From Caenorhabditis elegans (taxonomy: Eukaryota > Nematoda > Chromadorea > Rhabditida > Rhabditidae): DNA of 64,000 bases. Where the stretch lies: contig NC_003284.9 in assembly GCF_000002985.6 (NCBI RefSeq), forward strand, positions 806,001 to 870,000, in the 5' to 3' direction. The notes under the pieces were generated by a model, which worked only from the letters and a program-made list of their open reading frames with translations, did no database searches and had not been told where the DNA came from. The position numbers and the translations under genes were made by a program. Below are positions 51,751 to 62,000 of the stretch, one piece after another; the stretch's first letter is position 1, and the number at the start of each line of letters is the position of its first letter.

Positions 51751-52160
51751 ATGGGTCTAACCGAGGGACTGTTGATGATGGTCAAAACCGCGAATCAAAC
51801 AATAAGCGGCTCTAGCGCGGAGCCCCCCGGGGCGCCTTCGTCCGTGAGAAGATTTAGCCAACGATCAAACAAAGCAAGGAGTCCCTCTCTCTCCGGGTGG
51901 GAAGTGCGGGAGCCCCCCTCCCGTCCCTCAAGGTAGTCTCGTAAAACAATGTGACTAAAGCTGATGAGCAAACACAAATGACCATCTCCTTTGCCTCATC
52001 CTTCGCCACTTCTTCGACGATTTCGCGAAACAATAAACACGCCTCCGATGCACGAATTGACTCTCAAAATGTGGAACTGTCGTTGCCTCCTTCACTCCTC
52101 CCCAATTGCGCCTCTTTAGCGGTTCGTTTGTCGAGAAGGGACGTGTTGATGGGAAAAACA
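51751..52160. other. Unexplained GC-rich island
   Basis: About 400 bases are clearly richer in G/C than the surrounding kilobases. On the + strand a 61-codon frame from ATG 51751 (MGLTEGLLMMVKTANQTISG ..., then Ser/Pro/Arg-rich) runs into CAAG|GTAGTC, a possible donor. On the minus strand the region ends CCCATCA|GTGAGTTT near 51751, a near-ideal donor, so it could be a leader exon of the Ig receptor gene 6.2 kb downstream. The two readings compete and neither is proven. Confidence 0.4.
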
Positions 52161-52374
52161 CGAACTTTTTTCAAGTACTGATAACACTATGACCGGCTAC
52201 CGATGTGCTCATCATAGAGCACATGATGTGATGGGGAAAAACAGGGAAACACGAATAAAAATAGAGTTGCTTTGCATTGGCATATTTGTGACTTGTTTTC
52301 CTTCATAATGGTCTGCCATATAGAGGTACCGAAAAAATGAATGCCATGACAGCTGTTTAAAACTCTGTACAAGG

Positions 52375-52475
52375 GCTGTGCGGCAACCGGCAACCGATAG
52401 TTGCGGGATGCCAAACATTTTAACGTTCGGCAACTCCGGCAATTGCCTCGCACCCCTGCTTTGCACCGCCAATTG
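52375..52475. repeat. GGCAAC / GGCAATTGCC repeat block
   Basis: Contains CGGCAACCGGCAACCGATAG, TTCGGCAACTCCGGCAATTG and CACCCCTGC. It shares words with the daf-3 intron block at 15690-15960. Confidence 0.5.
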
Positions 52476-53947
52476 TGCGATTCTTTCTTGAGCGTACCTC
52501 AAGTTGTTTCAGGCCTGAAAACCGGAATGACTGCAAATCTGGAATAAAACTCCTGGTGTGCAATTTTAAGTTAACGGACAGAAACCATACAATTCGAGAA
52601 ACTCTGTTTTGTGCTTAGACGATTCTCTTGCGGGATGAGTCTAATTATATTTATTGATTTTTTTCTTCTCAATAAATGAACATATAACTAGCCAGAATTT
52701 TCAATTTTCGCCTAGTTGTCACTAAAAGCCTAGAAGATGGTTGGTTATCCTATTTTTTTTCTGAAATCTGTGACATCACACTACAATCTGCAATAATTTT
52801 CTAGGAAGTTAATAAGTTATATTGCTTAAAGATTGGCGTGATCGTAATGACTGATAATTTTTTTGGAAAAACTTTTTTTTTTGAAAAACAAATTTTTGAT
52901 GATTACATGTATAAAACTCTACAAAATGTAAAGCTTGAAATATTCCAAAAAAAAAAATAATAGAGCCAGCTAATTTTTGAGGGTAAATTCCAAAGAACTG
53001 AAATTGAATTTCTAAAAAAGTAGTATTTTTTTAAATTTCCATTCGTCTGAAAAGGTGAAGTGAAGTCGAGTTGTGATATCCCAAAATAACTGTTAAAAAA
53101 TCAAATAAAATTCTCTAAATTATTTCTGAGTTTTCAATTTTGCACAACACACAATTAAAATCTGGCGGATTAGTATTTAAATTCTAGCGCAGAATGATTG
53201 GCCTAGTTTTGACATTTCCGCGTTTTCCTGAAATCGGCGATTTTTGATTTGTCAACTTTTCCACAAAAAAAATTATAAATGAATGTGAAAATTACCTTGT
53301 TTATTTTTGATAAATTGGGGAAAAATGAATAATTTTTTTAAAAACTTTAAATTTTTCAATGCGACCTTTTTTTAAAATGTTTCCTGTTCAATTCAAATGA
53401 TTTCATATAACTTCTTTTTTTAACCCTTCCGCTCAACATTATTAAACCCAAATAAACTTTTGTTTGCCACAAGATTGCAAGATATCTGCCTTTGAATTTG
53501 CCATTTTTCGCAATCTTGAATGCAACACAATTGTAACACAATACTCATGTAAACGCAACAGATTGCATGAATAGTGGAGACACAGACATAAGGGAGCTTC
53601 TCCGGCTTCTTTCGCATCGATTGACGAAGAGAGGCTCACTTGTGCTCAGCTCTTTAATGTTCCCGTGTTTTGCTGTTTGACTGGAGATTCTTTTGGGAAT
53701 TAGTTTTTCTGCAAAGCAGACCGAAACGGTGGAGGAACGGTGAGAGTTTGTTTTAAGTCTAGGAAAAAGTATGAGTTTATAATTTTTTTTTAATGAAGTT
53801 AAAAAAAAACTATATTGTAAAAGGAATTTTACTGACAGCCCGTTAAGAAAAAATACAAAAAATTAAAACGCTTATTTTCTGATGTAAAAATAGAAAAAAC
53901 AATTTTCCCATTAATCCTTATTCCTAAATTCAGGTAACGCTTTCTAC

Positions 53948-56431
53948 ATGATAAGCGTCACCGTCGCTGCTCAAGGGAAGCCGAAACGATTATTTGGAGG
54001 AAATTTCAGAGTAAGTCATTCTAAACAGTGAAAATATGCAAATTATTTGAATTTTTCAAATCAGAGATTTATATTATAACATTCCAAGATTTATGACACA
54101 AACATCCATAATCGTAAAACACTCGAAAAATTGAAATTTGAGTTTTAAATACCATATTTTGATAAACGGTCAAGATAAGGGCGAAGCAAGCAACATTAAA
54201 AAAAAACAGGCTCCGCTTAAGATTTCGGATTTTCAATTAATTCCCACAGACTAGTCAAATTTTCAGGCATACGGCAGCGGTCGCCTTTCAATATGTGAAC
54301 TAGAAAAAGACCCAAACGCCTTGAAAAGCGATGAAAAGTAAGCTCTCCTTTATCCTTCTGTTCCAATAATAATTATCACATTCCAGAAAATTCTCATCTT
54401 CAACGGTCAAGGTTTTCTTATTTGTGAACAAACTTTTCGAGCTGCTCACAACAATTCTTCATTATTGCATGCCGTACTTGTTCACACAGAAACAGCAGTG
54501 GTATCGTCCAGCTGTGCAAAAAGAGGAAATAATTGTAGAGCCGATTGCTCAGGTATTTTTTTAATTAAAATATCAATACCAATAATTAAAACTTTTCATA
54601 GGATTTTGAAAGCCACATTCTGGCAGATGTATTCAAGTATTTGGATATTGATGACCTGTTGAATTGTAAATTGGTATGCTGGAAATGGAACGCTACAATT
54701 GGAGAAAATGCGTCCGAACTTGCTAGAACCAGAACTGACCAGGTTTTTTTAAAGTTTATAAGCTTAAACATTATACATTTTCCAGATAAGAATTTTGTTC
54801 GATGAAGGCGAAGTTGTGGTATATCCAATTGACGAAAAGAGATGTCCAGTCAGGCATCCGCTTCCACCATTACAGGTAATTCAATTGTCTGTACGTATTG
54901 GATTCAGAAAACTTTCAAGCATTGCGCAAAAATTTCATAATTTTATCCCAAAAATCCTAAAATTTGAAAGTTGAAACATATTGTAATAACAGGTTGTTTT
55001 GTAAACACGAAATGAATAGCTGTACTCATCAGAAAAAGTTACCCGTCTGCTAAAAAAGTCTCACTATTTCAAATTTGAATCCGTATTCCAGGTTCTCCGA
55101 AACCGGCTGCGCCATTTAACCACACAATCTTTATTTGTCCGTGGCTTGATTCCGGTGGAATCCGGCCCAGTTTTACGGTTACTTTTAAGCTTGACACTTC
55201 AACCACAACAAATGTATTTTATCTGGAGCAAGTTTTCAGCTGATTCCATATTTTTGGTTTGTATATTTTAAAGTTAATTTTTTTAAAATTTAAACATTTT
55301 CAGTTTGAAGAACTGGTAAAACAAAACTCAGATACTGTAACAGACTTTGGACTAGAGGAATGTTCCCCTTCACATCTACTCACTGATCGTCTTCTCTCGC
55401 CAATTCTGAAAAGTTAGTTGCAAATTATATTTTTTCACAAAAAACACATTTTAAAAAATCAATAATGCATTTAGATTTAACATCTCTCCGTTTGTGGAAC
55501 AACGGGAAAGGATCACATTATGGTGTGACGGATGACACGCTAATTCGAATCAACGAGTAAGTCTTTGATGTTTCTGCAAAAGAAAAATTTGACCAAATTA
55601 GATGTTCACAGTGATCACTTTTATCATATTACCTAAACGACCATAACAATCGAAATGACAGAAATGACAGAAGATGTCAATTTGATTTTTCGCATTGAAA
55701 ATACCTTGTTCATAGCTTGCAATAAATTTAACGCGTTGACCACATCATCACCTTTGAAAAATAAACTTGAGGACAAAGTCTCATAAATAACTAAAATTGT
55801 TTTTTGGTAATGCGGTATTTAAAACAATTATTGTGCTAGCCAACAACTTGTAATGTCCTGATAAAGAAAATTAGCGCACCGATCAAACTTTGTAATGCAC
55901 TGAAAACTTTGACCCTGACCAGATTTTTCCACAAAATTCAATATACCAGATTTTTTACGAGATATCAAAATTTATAACTTTGCAGCGCAATTCTAAATGG
56001 ATCTCCAGTGGAAACCATTGATCTAGGCACATGCTTCCTATCAAGTGAAGCTGTATCCCAAATTGTGCAAAGCTGGGAGCAAACTTCAACCAGCGACTTG
56101 ACCATCATGTTGAGTCATTGTTATCCGGTCAACAAGTGAGTAAACACTCCATTTTTTTCGGTTTTAATTGTTCTAATGAGTACTTTTCACTTTGCAAGAA
56201 GTGTCTTTTGTTTCAATTTTCTTTGAGACTTCCTTGTTTTACGCGGTTTGAAAAAGTTTAAAAAAATACCACCGAAATAATTCATTGCAACAAAATCACA
56301 CAATTTTTCAAGATCACAGTTATATTTTTTGCAGACCGGATGTGATCCGACTTCTACAGGATCGTAATATCACACTGAAGAAAAATCAACAATTACATTC
56401 CAAGAACCATATGCTGACACTTGTCTGTTAA
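53948..56431 (+). CDS. F-box protein
   Basis: Ten exons give 377 residues: 53948-54010, 54267-54337, 54387-54552, 54602-54742, 54786-54875, 55092-55256, 55304-55412, 55475-55556, 55986-56135 and 56335-56431. The F-box is at about residues 101-140 (ILADVFKYLDIDDLLNCKLV, then CWKWN), the Skp1-binding motif of SCF ubiquitin ligases. Upstream are about 100 residues without a known domain; downstream are weak leucine-rich patterns (TSLRLWNNG, ETIDLGTCF, LTIMLSHCY) that suggest degenerate LRRs forming the substrate-binding part. Target unknown. The start has an ATTCAG 14 bases upstream, a likely SL acceptor. An AATAAA follows the stop by about 12 bases. Confidence 0.8.
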
Positions 56432-56442
56432 TGAAGATTATA

Positions 56443-56448
56443 ATAAAG
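56443..56448 (+). terminator. Poly(A) signal AATAAA
   Basis: Hexamer 12 bases after the F-box gene stop. The cdo-1 stop on the other strand is only about 35 bases further, so the two convergent transcripts nearly or actually overlap at their 3' ends. Confidence 0.55.
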
Positions 56449-56482
56449 AATCAACACGTTATTACATTGAGGGATATGTTGT

Positions 56483-57574
56483 TTAATTGCCATTCTTAGA
56501 TCCTCTGTAGTCAACTTTCTTGCCGTACTTTGAGTAGAATGTGACGGTGCATTGCGTTTTCTTTCCGGTTCTCTGAAATATATTCAAAAAATATTAAAAG
56601 CCTTCGCCGATTGACTAACCTCATCGAATGCATTGCAAGTACTATATGGAGGGATGTACAAGTGAAGAGAGACAGCTCCGTTTGAGTGACTCAAATTTTC
56701 CATTCTATGAAGACCAAGCTCATCTGAAAAATTGCAATGAAGTTGTTATTATGTTCCTAGCATTGTTTTCAAGTTTAGGCAACCATGTTGTAAAAGACAG
56801 ATGCATTAAGTGTTTTCAAATATCTTACCATTCATATAGGAAACTCCATTCATTCCATAAGTCTTATTTTCTGAAATATCAAGTGGCACGTGTCGTTTTC
56901 TTGGCCAGGCATATTTGGTCTCAGTGAGCTCTCCATCAAGAATTTTCACAAAGCAATGAGCATCAGTATGATCGTGAACACTAAATTTCGTAAAATGAAT
57001 GTTATATGATGATAAATCTCAGTTAACGTACCTGCTAGCCATACCGGGGCCCCAACACAAAATCATCAAGTTGTACTTTCCATTTCCAACATCCACTAGG
57101 TTTCTTGTGTATCTGTAAAAAAATAGTAAATTTTCGTGAAAAGACTTTTACCAAACTGACTTGAATTTATACTGTTCTAGTTCTATTTTCACCATCCTCT
57201 GCTAAATAATTGTTCGAAAAATGTTTTCTAATTTTATGAATTTGGTAAAAATGTTAAGATTTTCAATATTTCTTTTAACAGAACCAAACACCAATATAAT
57301 ACATCACGATCATTCATAATTTCCGAAGAATTCTAAAAATTACGCAGATCTTAAAAGTAGATTAGTCTGTAATCTCATCTTCCCCCAAAAATGCATTTCA
57401 ATTTTTTCTGGAACAAACCAGCACTCACTTGTTCATATCGAAAATGGCAAATCTTCGCCACTCATTTGCGTTGCTTTTGTATGAAGCCATCAGCTTCATC
57501 ACTTCGTCAACATCTATCAATTTCTGTTGGAAGATTTCACGAATTTGAACAACTAACTGAACAAATGATATCAT
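56483..57574 (-). CDS. cdo-1: Cysteine dioxygenase
   Basis: Five exons give 190 residues: 57574-57429, 57112-57032, 56980-56829, 56723-56620 and 56572-56483. The enzyme is an iron-dependent cupin that oxidises cysteine to cysteine sulfinate, the entry to taurine/sulfate catabolism. The match to animal CDO is strong: [38 protein letters not shown] (two iron His plus the Cys of the Cys-Tyr crosslink), [10 protein letters not shown] (third iron His) and SLHLYIPPY (crosslink Tyr). All catalytic residues are present; length is slightly under the mammalian 200. TTTTCAG five bases before the ATG is a likely spliced-leader acceptor. In C. elegans cdo-1 is, as I recall, induced by the cysteine/HIF-1 pathway; a CACGTG lies about 800 bases upstream. 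Confidence 0.95.
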
Positions 57575-57880
57575 TTTTCTGAAAACAGGAATGTTGTCAT
57601 ATTGAATAGTAAATAAAAAAAAAGTTGAAAATAAAATAAATAAACTCCTAAAGAAAATTTACTAACTGAAAAAAAGTAATGAAATAATACGAATCATAAT
57701 TTCTTAGACGTCTCCAATAGGAATAAACAACTTCTAGTAAACCACCAAAAGCTTGGGGAACAATAATCCTATCAATGTTTCGAATGTTCAGAATAATCGG
57801 AAAAAATTGATATGATAGTTACCAAATTTGCAGAACACGGTTTTTTAGGCTCACATGCATAATGATACTCGTTTTGTGAA

Positions 57881-57995
57881 CTGACCAAAAATAGATATTC
57901 ACTGACCAAAAATAGACATGCACTGACCAAAAATAGATATGCACTGACCAAAAATAGATATGCACTGACCAAAAATGGATATGCACTGACCAAGA
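57881..57995. repeat. GCACTGACC minisatellite, six 21-bp units
   Basis: Six nearly identical units of ACTGACCAAAAATAGATATGC, directly upstream of cdo-1. This is the most regular array of the family in the window. It happens to be open as a Leu/Val/Ser/Ala repeat on the minus strand, which I do not regard as a gene. Confidence 0.9.
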
Positions 57996-58387
57996 AACGT
58001 TAAGGACTAACCATCATAAAAATCACTAGGAATCCTGTTAGATAATAAATATAACTGTACACAATACACTTAGACTGACAAGCTCAAAATCTAAAAAACT
58101 TTATAATAAAATGTTATCAGTTACAATTACAGTAGTCACACATACAAGTAACGGCGAAATGCGAAGGGGAACACAACGTGACAAAACCAGTCATTTACAA
58201 TAAGAAATCGCTAATCGACCATCGTTAACAGTTAAGGGAGAAGGAGATACTTTGTGAAAGAAAATATGAAAACGACGACAGATTGAATTAATAGTGACAC
58301 TTAATGAGTGGAAACAAGAGAAAAAAGATAGAATCGGAAAAAGATCGGCAAAGCATTGCGAAAAATAAACTGTATGTCTATGTCTGC

Positions 58388-58605
58388 CACGTGAGATTCT
58401 GGTTTTTTCTTCTTTTGGAAATAATTTTTTGTTTGTTAGGTTGAACATTTAAACTTTTAGAAGTTCGAAATCCAACTGATCAGATTCAGTATTTATTAGG
58501 TGATTAGTGTTATCACAAGTTACCGTTACAAAGGGGCGTGGTTTGGAAATGACGTCATCTGATGTGAAACTGATGGCGTTAGTCGACTAATATCTTATCT
58601 TATCA
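58388..58605. promoter_or_regulatory. Motif cluster upstream of cdo-1 (E-box/HRE, CRE, GATA)
   Basis: CACGTG at 58388-58393, TGACGTCA at 58550-58557 and CTTATCTTATCA (two GATA sites on the minus strand) at about 58594-58605 lie 0.8-1.0 kb upstream of cdo-1. GATA sites are typical of intestinal/epidermal worm promoters, and an ACGTG core can be a HIF-1 element. Presence is seen; use is inferred. Confidence 0.35.
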
Positions 58606-59076
58606 GACAAAACCTTTGCAATTGTCACGTAAGCAAGGCATTTTTGTAGTTTACAGTAATATCGGGACTTCCCGTTCTTGAAGTTTTGAAAATTGGAGAT
58701 CGATCTGGAAGGGAGTTATGTACAGGCATCTAGTAATTTTGAAGAGGCAACTATTGACAATCTTTAAAGTTTTATTTTTAAAAATTAGATTTGATAGGTA
58801 TTAAAGAAACACTCTCCTAGAAATTATAGATTCTTCAATTTTTCCAAACGTACAAAAAATACGAATTTTTCCATTTTCTCTAATCGCCTGCAATAGTGTA
58901 GCATGTTTCAAAAATTAAAAATCGTTTAAAATTAGTTTTTCATACGCAACGTATATATTGACAAAAAAGGCAAAGACCGAGGGCAAATAAATAACATAAT
59001 AAAGTTTAAAAAAAACCACCATTTCAAACAAAATTAATATATATCAACAGGAAAACGATTTTTAAAAAAAATGCAT

Positions 59077-62000
59077 CTATGACTTGTGCGTACTGCTCCA
59101 ACCGCGAAAGTTCAAATTCACCGTACTTCGCTGTAGTTCGGAGGATTTGATGAGGAATGCCACGTCACCATCACGTGATAAACAACTCGAGTTTAGTGCC
59201 ATTACGTCGATTGGCTGAAAAATTCTAGTTTAGAACGGAGAAAAGCAAAATTAGACATTGTGCAGGAAACTTAACCACTTCTCAGCGCCACCTATGCGTT
59301 GACCTTTCAGAATTTTCAGAAGGCAACACGTGCACACTTGGCGCGTGCTAGCGGCTGGCTTAAAAAACAACCAAAAACAAAAAAGAAATCCGTCGAACCG
59401 GATTCGAACCAGTGACCTAAGGATACCTGCTGACTCTACAGTCCTCCGCTCTACCAACTGAGCTATCGACGGCACGGAGGTGGACGGAAAAATGTGTCAA
59501 TAAAAATGTTTGTTGCTTGAAAGACTTTCAATGCGTCTAAGTGGCAGATACGTAGTTACAATCGTATAAAACGGTTCCTGGCGGGACCTTTCTGTCTTTA
59601 CTCACGTCTATAAACTTCCTCGACTCAAATGAAGAAGCTTTTTGAACAGAATGAACCCGTAGACTTCCATCGTTTGCTACCAAAACCACAAATGATTCGA
59701 AATTGTTGGAATCTGAATCTCAATTCATATTAAATGTTTTTTTTTCAAATTCAGGAAATCTCACTCTTTTTATTCAATATCCTAGCCACCATTCCATTTT
59801 TGATCTTCAGCCCTTCCAGCGCAGTGATCTTATAACTGTCGCGTTTCACCATCGGCTGACAATTATAGATTCGCAGCTGCTCCTCGGTGATGACGACGAT
59901 TCGAGTGGATGCGGAGAACTGAAATAACCAAATAAATTGAGTATGAATAATTTCACGGAGTTAACTGGGGATACGCTAATGCCGCGGAGTCGCGCACCGG
60001 GAAATTTGAAAAAAAAACACATGGGAGACACGAAAAATTCTAGAATTTTGACTACATTCGCATAAACTAAAAACTGGCAATTTTGCAACTCTTTTTCATT
60101 CACACTCCAAATCTCAACTTACATATCCTTCCTCATTTGTGATATCTAGATTAACAACCGGTTGCTTGTGAGGAATCGAGAGTTTCTTAATCTGTTCCGC
60201 TTTGAACGTCATTCTTAGTCCAACATCATGTTCGCTGATTGCGTAAAAGTAGACAGAGCCTTCGTGGAGCCCCACAGCTATAATGTCATCTACATTTTTG
60301 TCGTCGAGCACCGGAAAGCGCATCATTCGGAGACATGTTACGGTTCCTTTGGAATCTGGAAATATTGAAATTTCAGGGTGAGATAGGAATTGCTTTTGAT
60401 TTTTATTCAGAAGATTTGAAGATTTTGAAAAGCATGTGACCACGTTTAAGGCTTTTCACCTAATCTATGAGCACTTCAAAAAACCCCGTTTCAGATTTCC
60501 ACTTACTCTCAGCATAGCAATCCAGCACTCCCAGCTCTTCCCTTGCTTCAATTGGTCTCTCCATGAACACCTCTTCCTCTTCAAAATCGTCAATTCGCTT
60601 TGGACTTGTCTCATGCTGCACATGATTTGAAGATGAAGCCACTGCACCTCCTGAATCCATTAATGTTTCAGTGCCCTTCTTTTTTCGTCGGAACGTCTTT
60701 CGAAGTGACTTCTTGAGACTTTTGAATCGTTGGAATTGGTTGGCACTGACATTACTTGAATCATCTGAAATGAGCGTAGACTTCGAAGATGCTTTATGTT
60801 AAAGGCGGCCGAGCTTCATGGTTTTGAAAACTGGTGGTTTCGATAATTGCTAATTTTCAAAATTGTTAGCAATTTCCAATCATCCCGGGGTCAGACTCCC
60901 CAATCTACAAACTTTGTTCTTTCCAAATTATCTGAAAACTCACTGTTGTCATCATTGAATGAATTCGCATAGACAAGATATCCAAAGTTTACATCAAGCA
61001 TCACAATTCCAAAGTTACTTCCAACTGCCAAGCAGTGATACTTGTGAAGATAGACAATATCGGTGATTCGGTGGCTGGGATGCATTGAGAACACCAACGG
61101 TAGATCACTCTCGTTTTTAAGCCGTATTTGATAACCCGCATTGTACTTTAATTCTGCTTTCCTAGGCTTTAGCGCTCGTTTTCTCGTGTCTGGCGGAGAA
61201 TTATTGCAGCTGATCGGTGTGGCCTCCCAATGTGTGAGAGTTCTCGCAGAATCCCAAAGTTCATACATTAGTACATAGCCACCTCGATTCGTTCCAATCA
61301 CAATTCCAGATTTCGGATCAAAGTGCACACGGGTGATACACATTTCTTCGTCGTCATCAAACGGATCATAGAGGCCAATTTTGCGCACTGGTTTTTCAGG
61401 TTTCTCGTCGCTATTGTAGTAATTTGAATCTTCGTTCTAAAAGTTTACACACAATATTCACTGTTTCCTAAAATAGTTACTTACATCAAAACTAGATGCG
61501 CCGTCAAACTCCAATGAAGTGCGGATAACTAGCATCAAGGACATTCCAACTCCACCGGAAGACCATATACAAATATTTCCATTTGAATGACCACTCAAAT
61601 AAACTTGTCGGTAAGAAGCTCGTTGATGGTTCGCGTCGGTGACTATCTTCTTTTGAAAGTTCAACGGCCAGTCTCTGGTTGACATCTGGTTAGTCTCCCA
61701 ATAGGATTTGCTGGCCTGAAGAAAACATAATAAATGACTAAAATAACTATAAAAATTTAACAAGGATGCAAAATGTTTTTCAAGTCAAAAAGGTTTGCGC
61801 AACGTAAAAATTGTCGAATTTCAAGTTCAGAATTTTCTACAGTAGCAGCAGGTAGTTTTTCATTGTTGTATAGAAGTTTTTTTGTGGAGACATACTGAAC
61901 AATATTATCACTTTCTGAATATTACTTTAGTCTTAATTGAAAGTTTTGAGAAGGTGCTCAAAAACTGACTCAAAAAGCCAATTTGCCGGTTGGCACAGTT

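Larger units (their letters stand above)
45502..53947. other. 8.4-kb divergent intergenic region
   Basis: Lies between the Ig receptor gene (minus) and the F-box gene (+). No gene is confidently supported. Items listed separately are three G-tracts, the GGCAAC-type repeat and the GC-rich island at 51751-52160. CT/GA-rich patches occur near 46895-46915 and 48436. Long leader introns of either gene could cross it. Confidence 0.55.
57575..59076. other. Intergenic: lgl-1 3' flank and cdo-1 promoter
   Basis: No gene seen. Contains the best minisatellite array (57881-57995) and a group of motifs at 58388-58605 listed separately. The rest is AT-rich. Confidence 0.6.

Noticed and set aside
57772-57993. 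Minus-strand frame with repeated FLVSAYL
   Set aside because: It is the 21-bp minisatellite translated (21 is a multiple of 3, so it stays open); not a gene.
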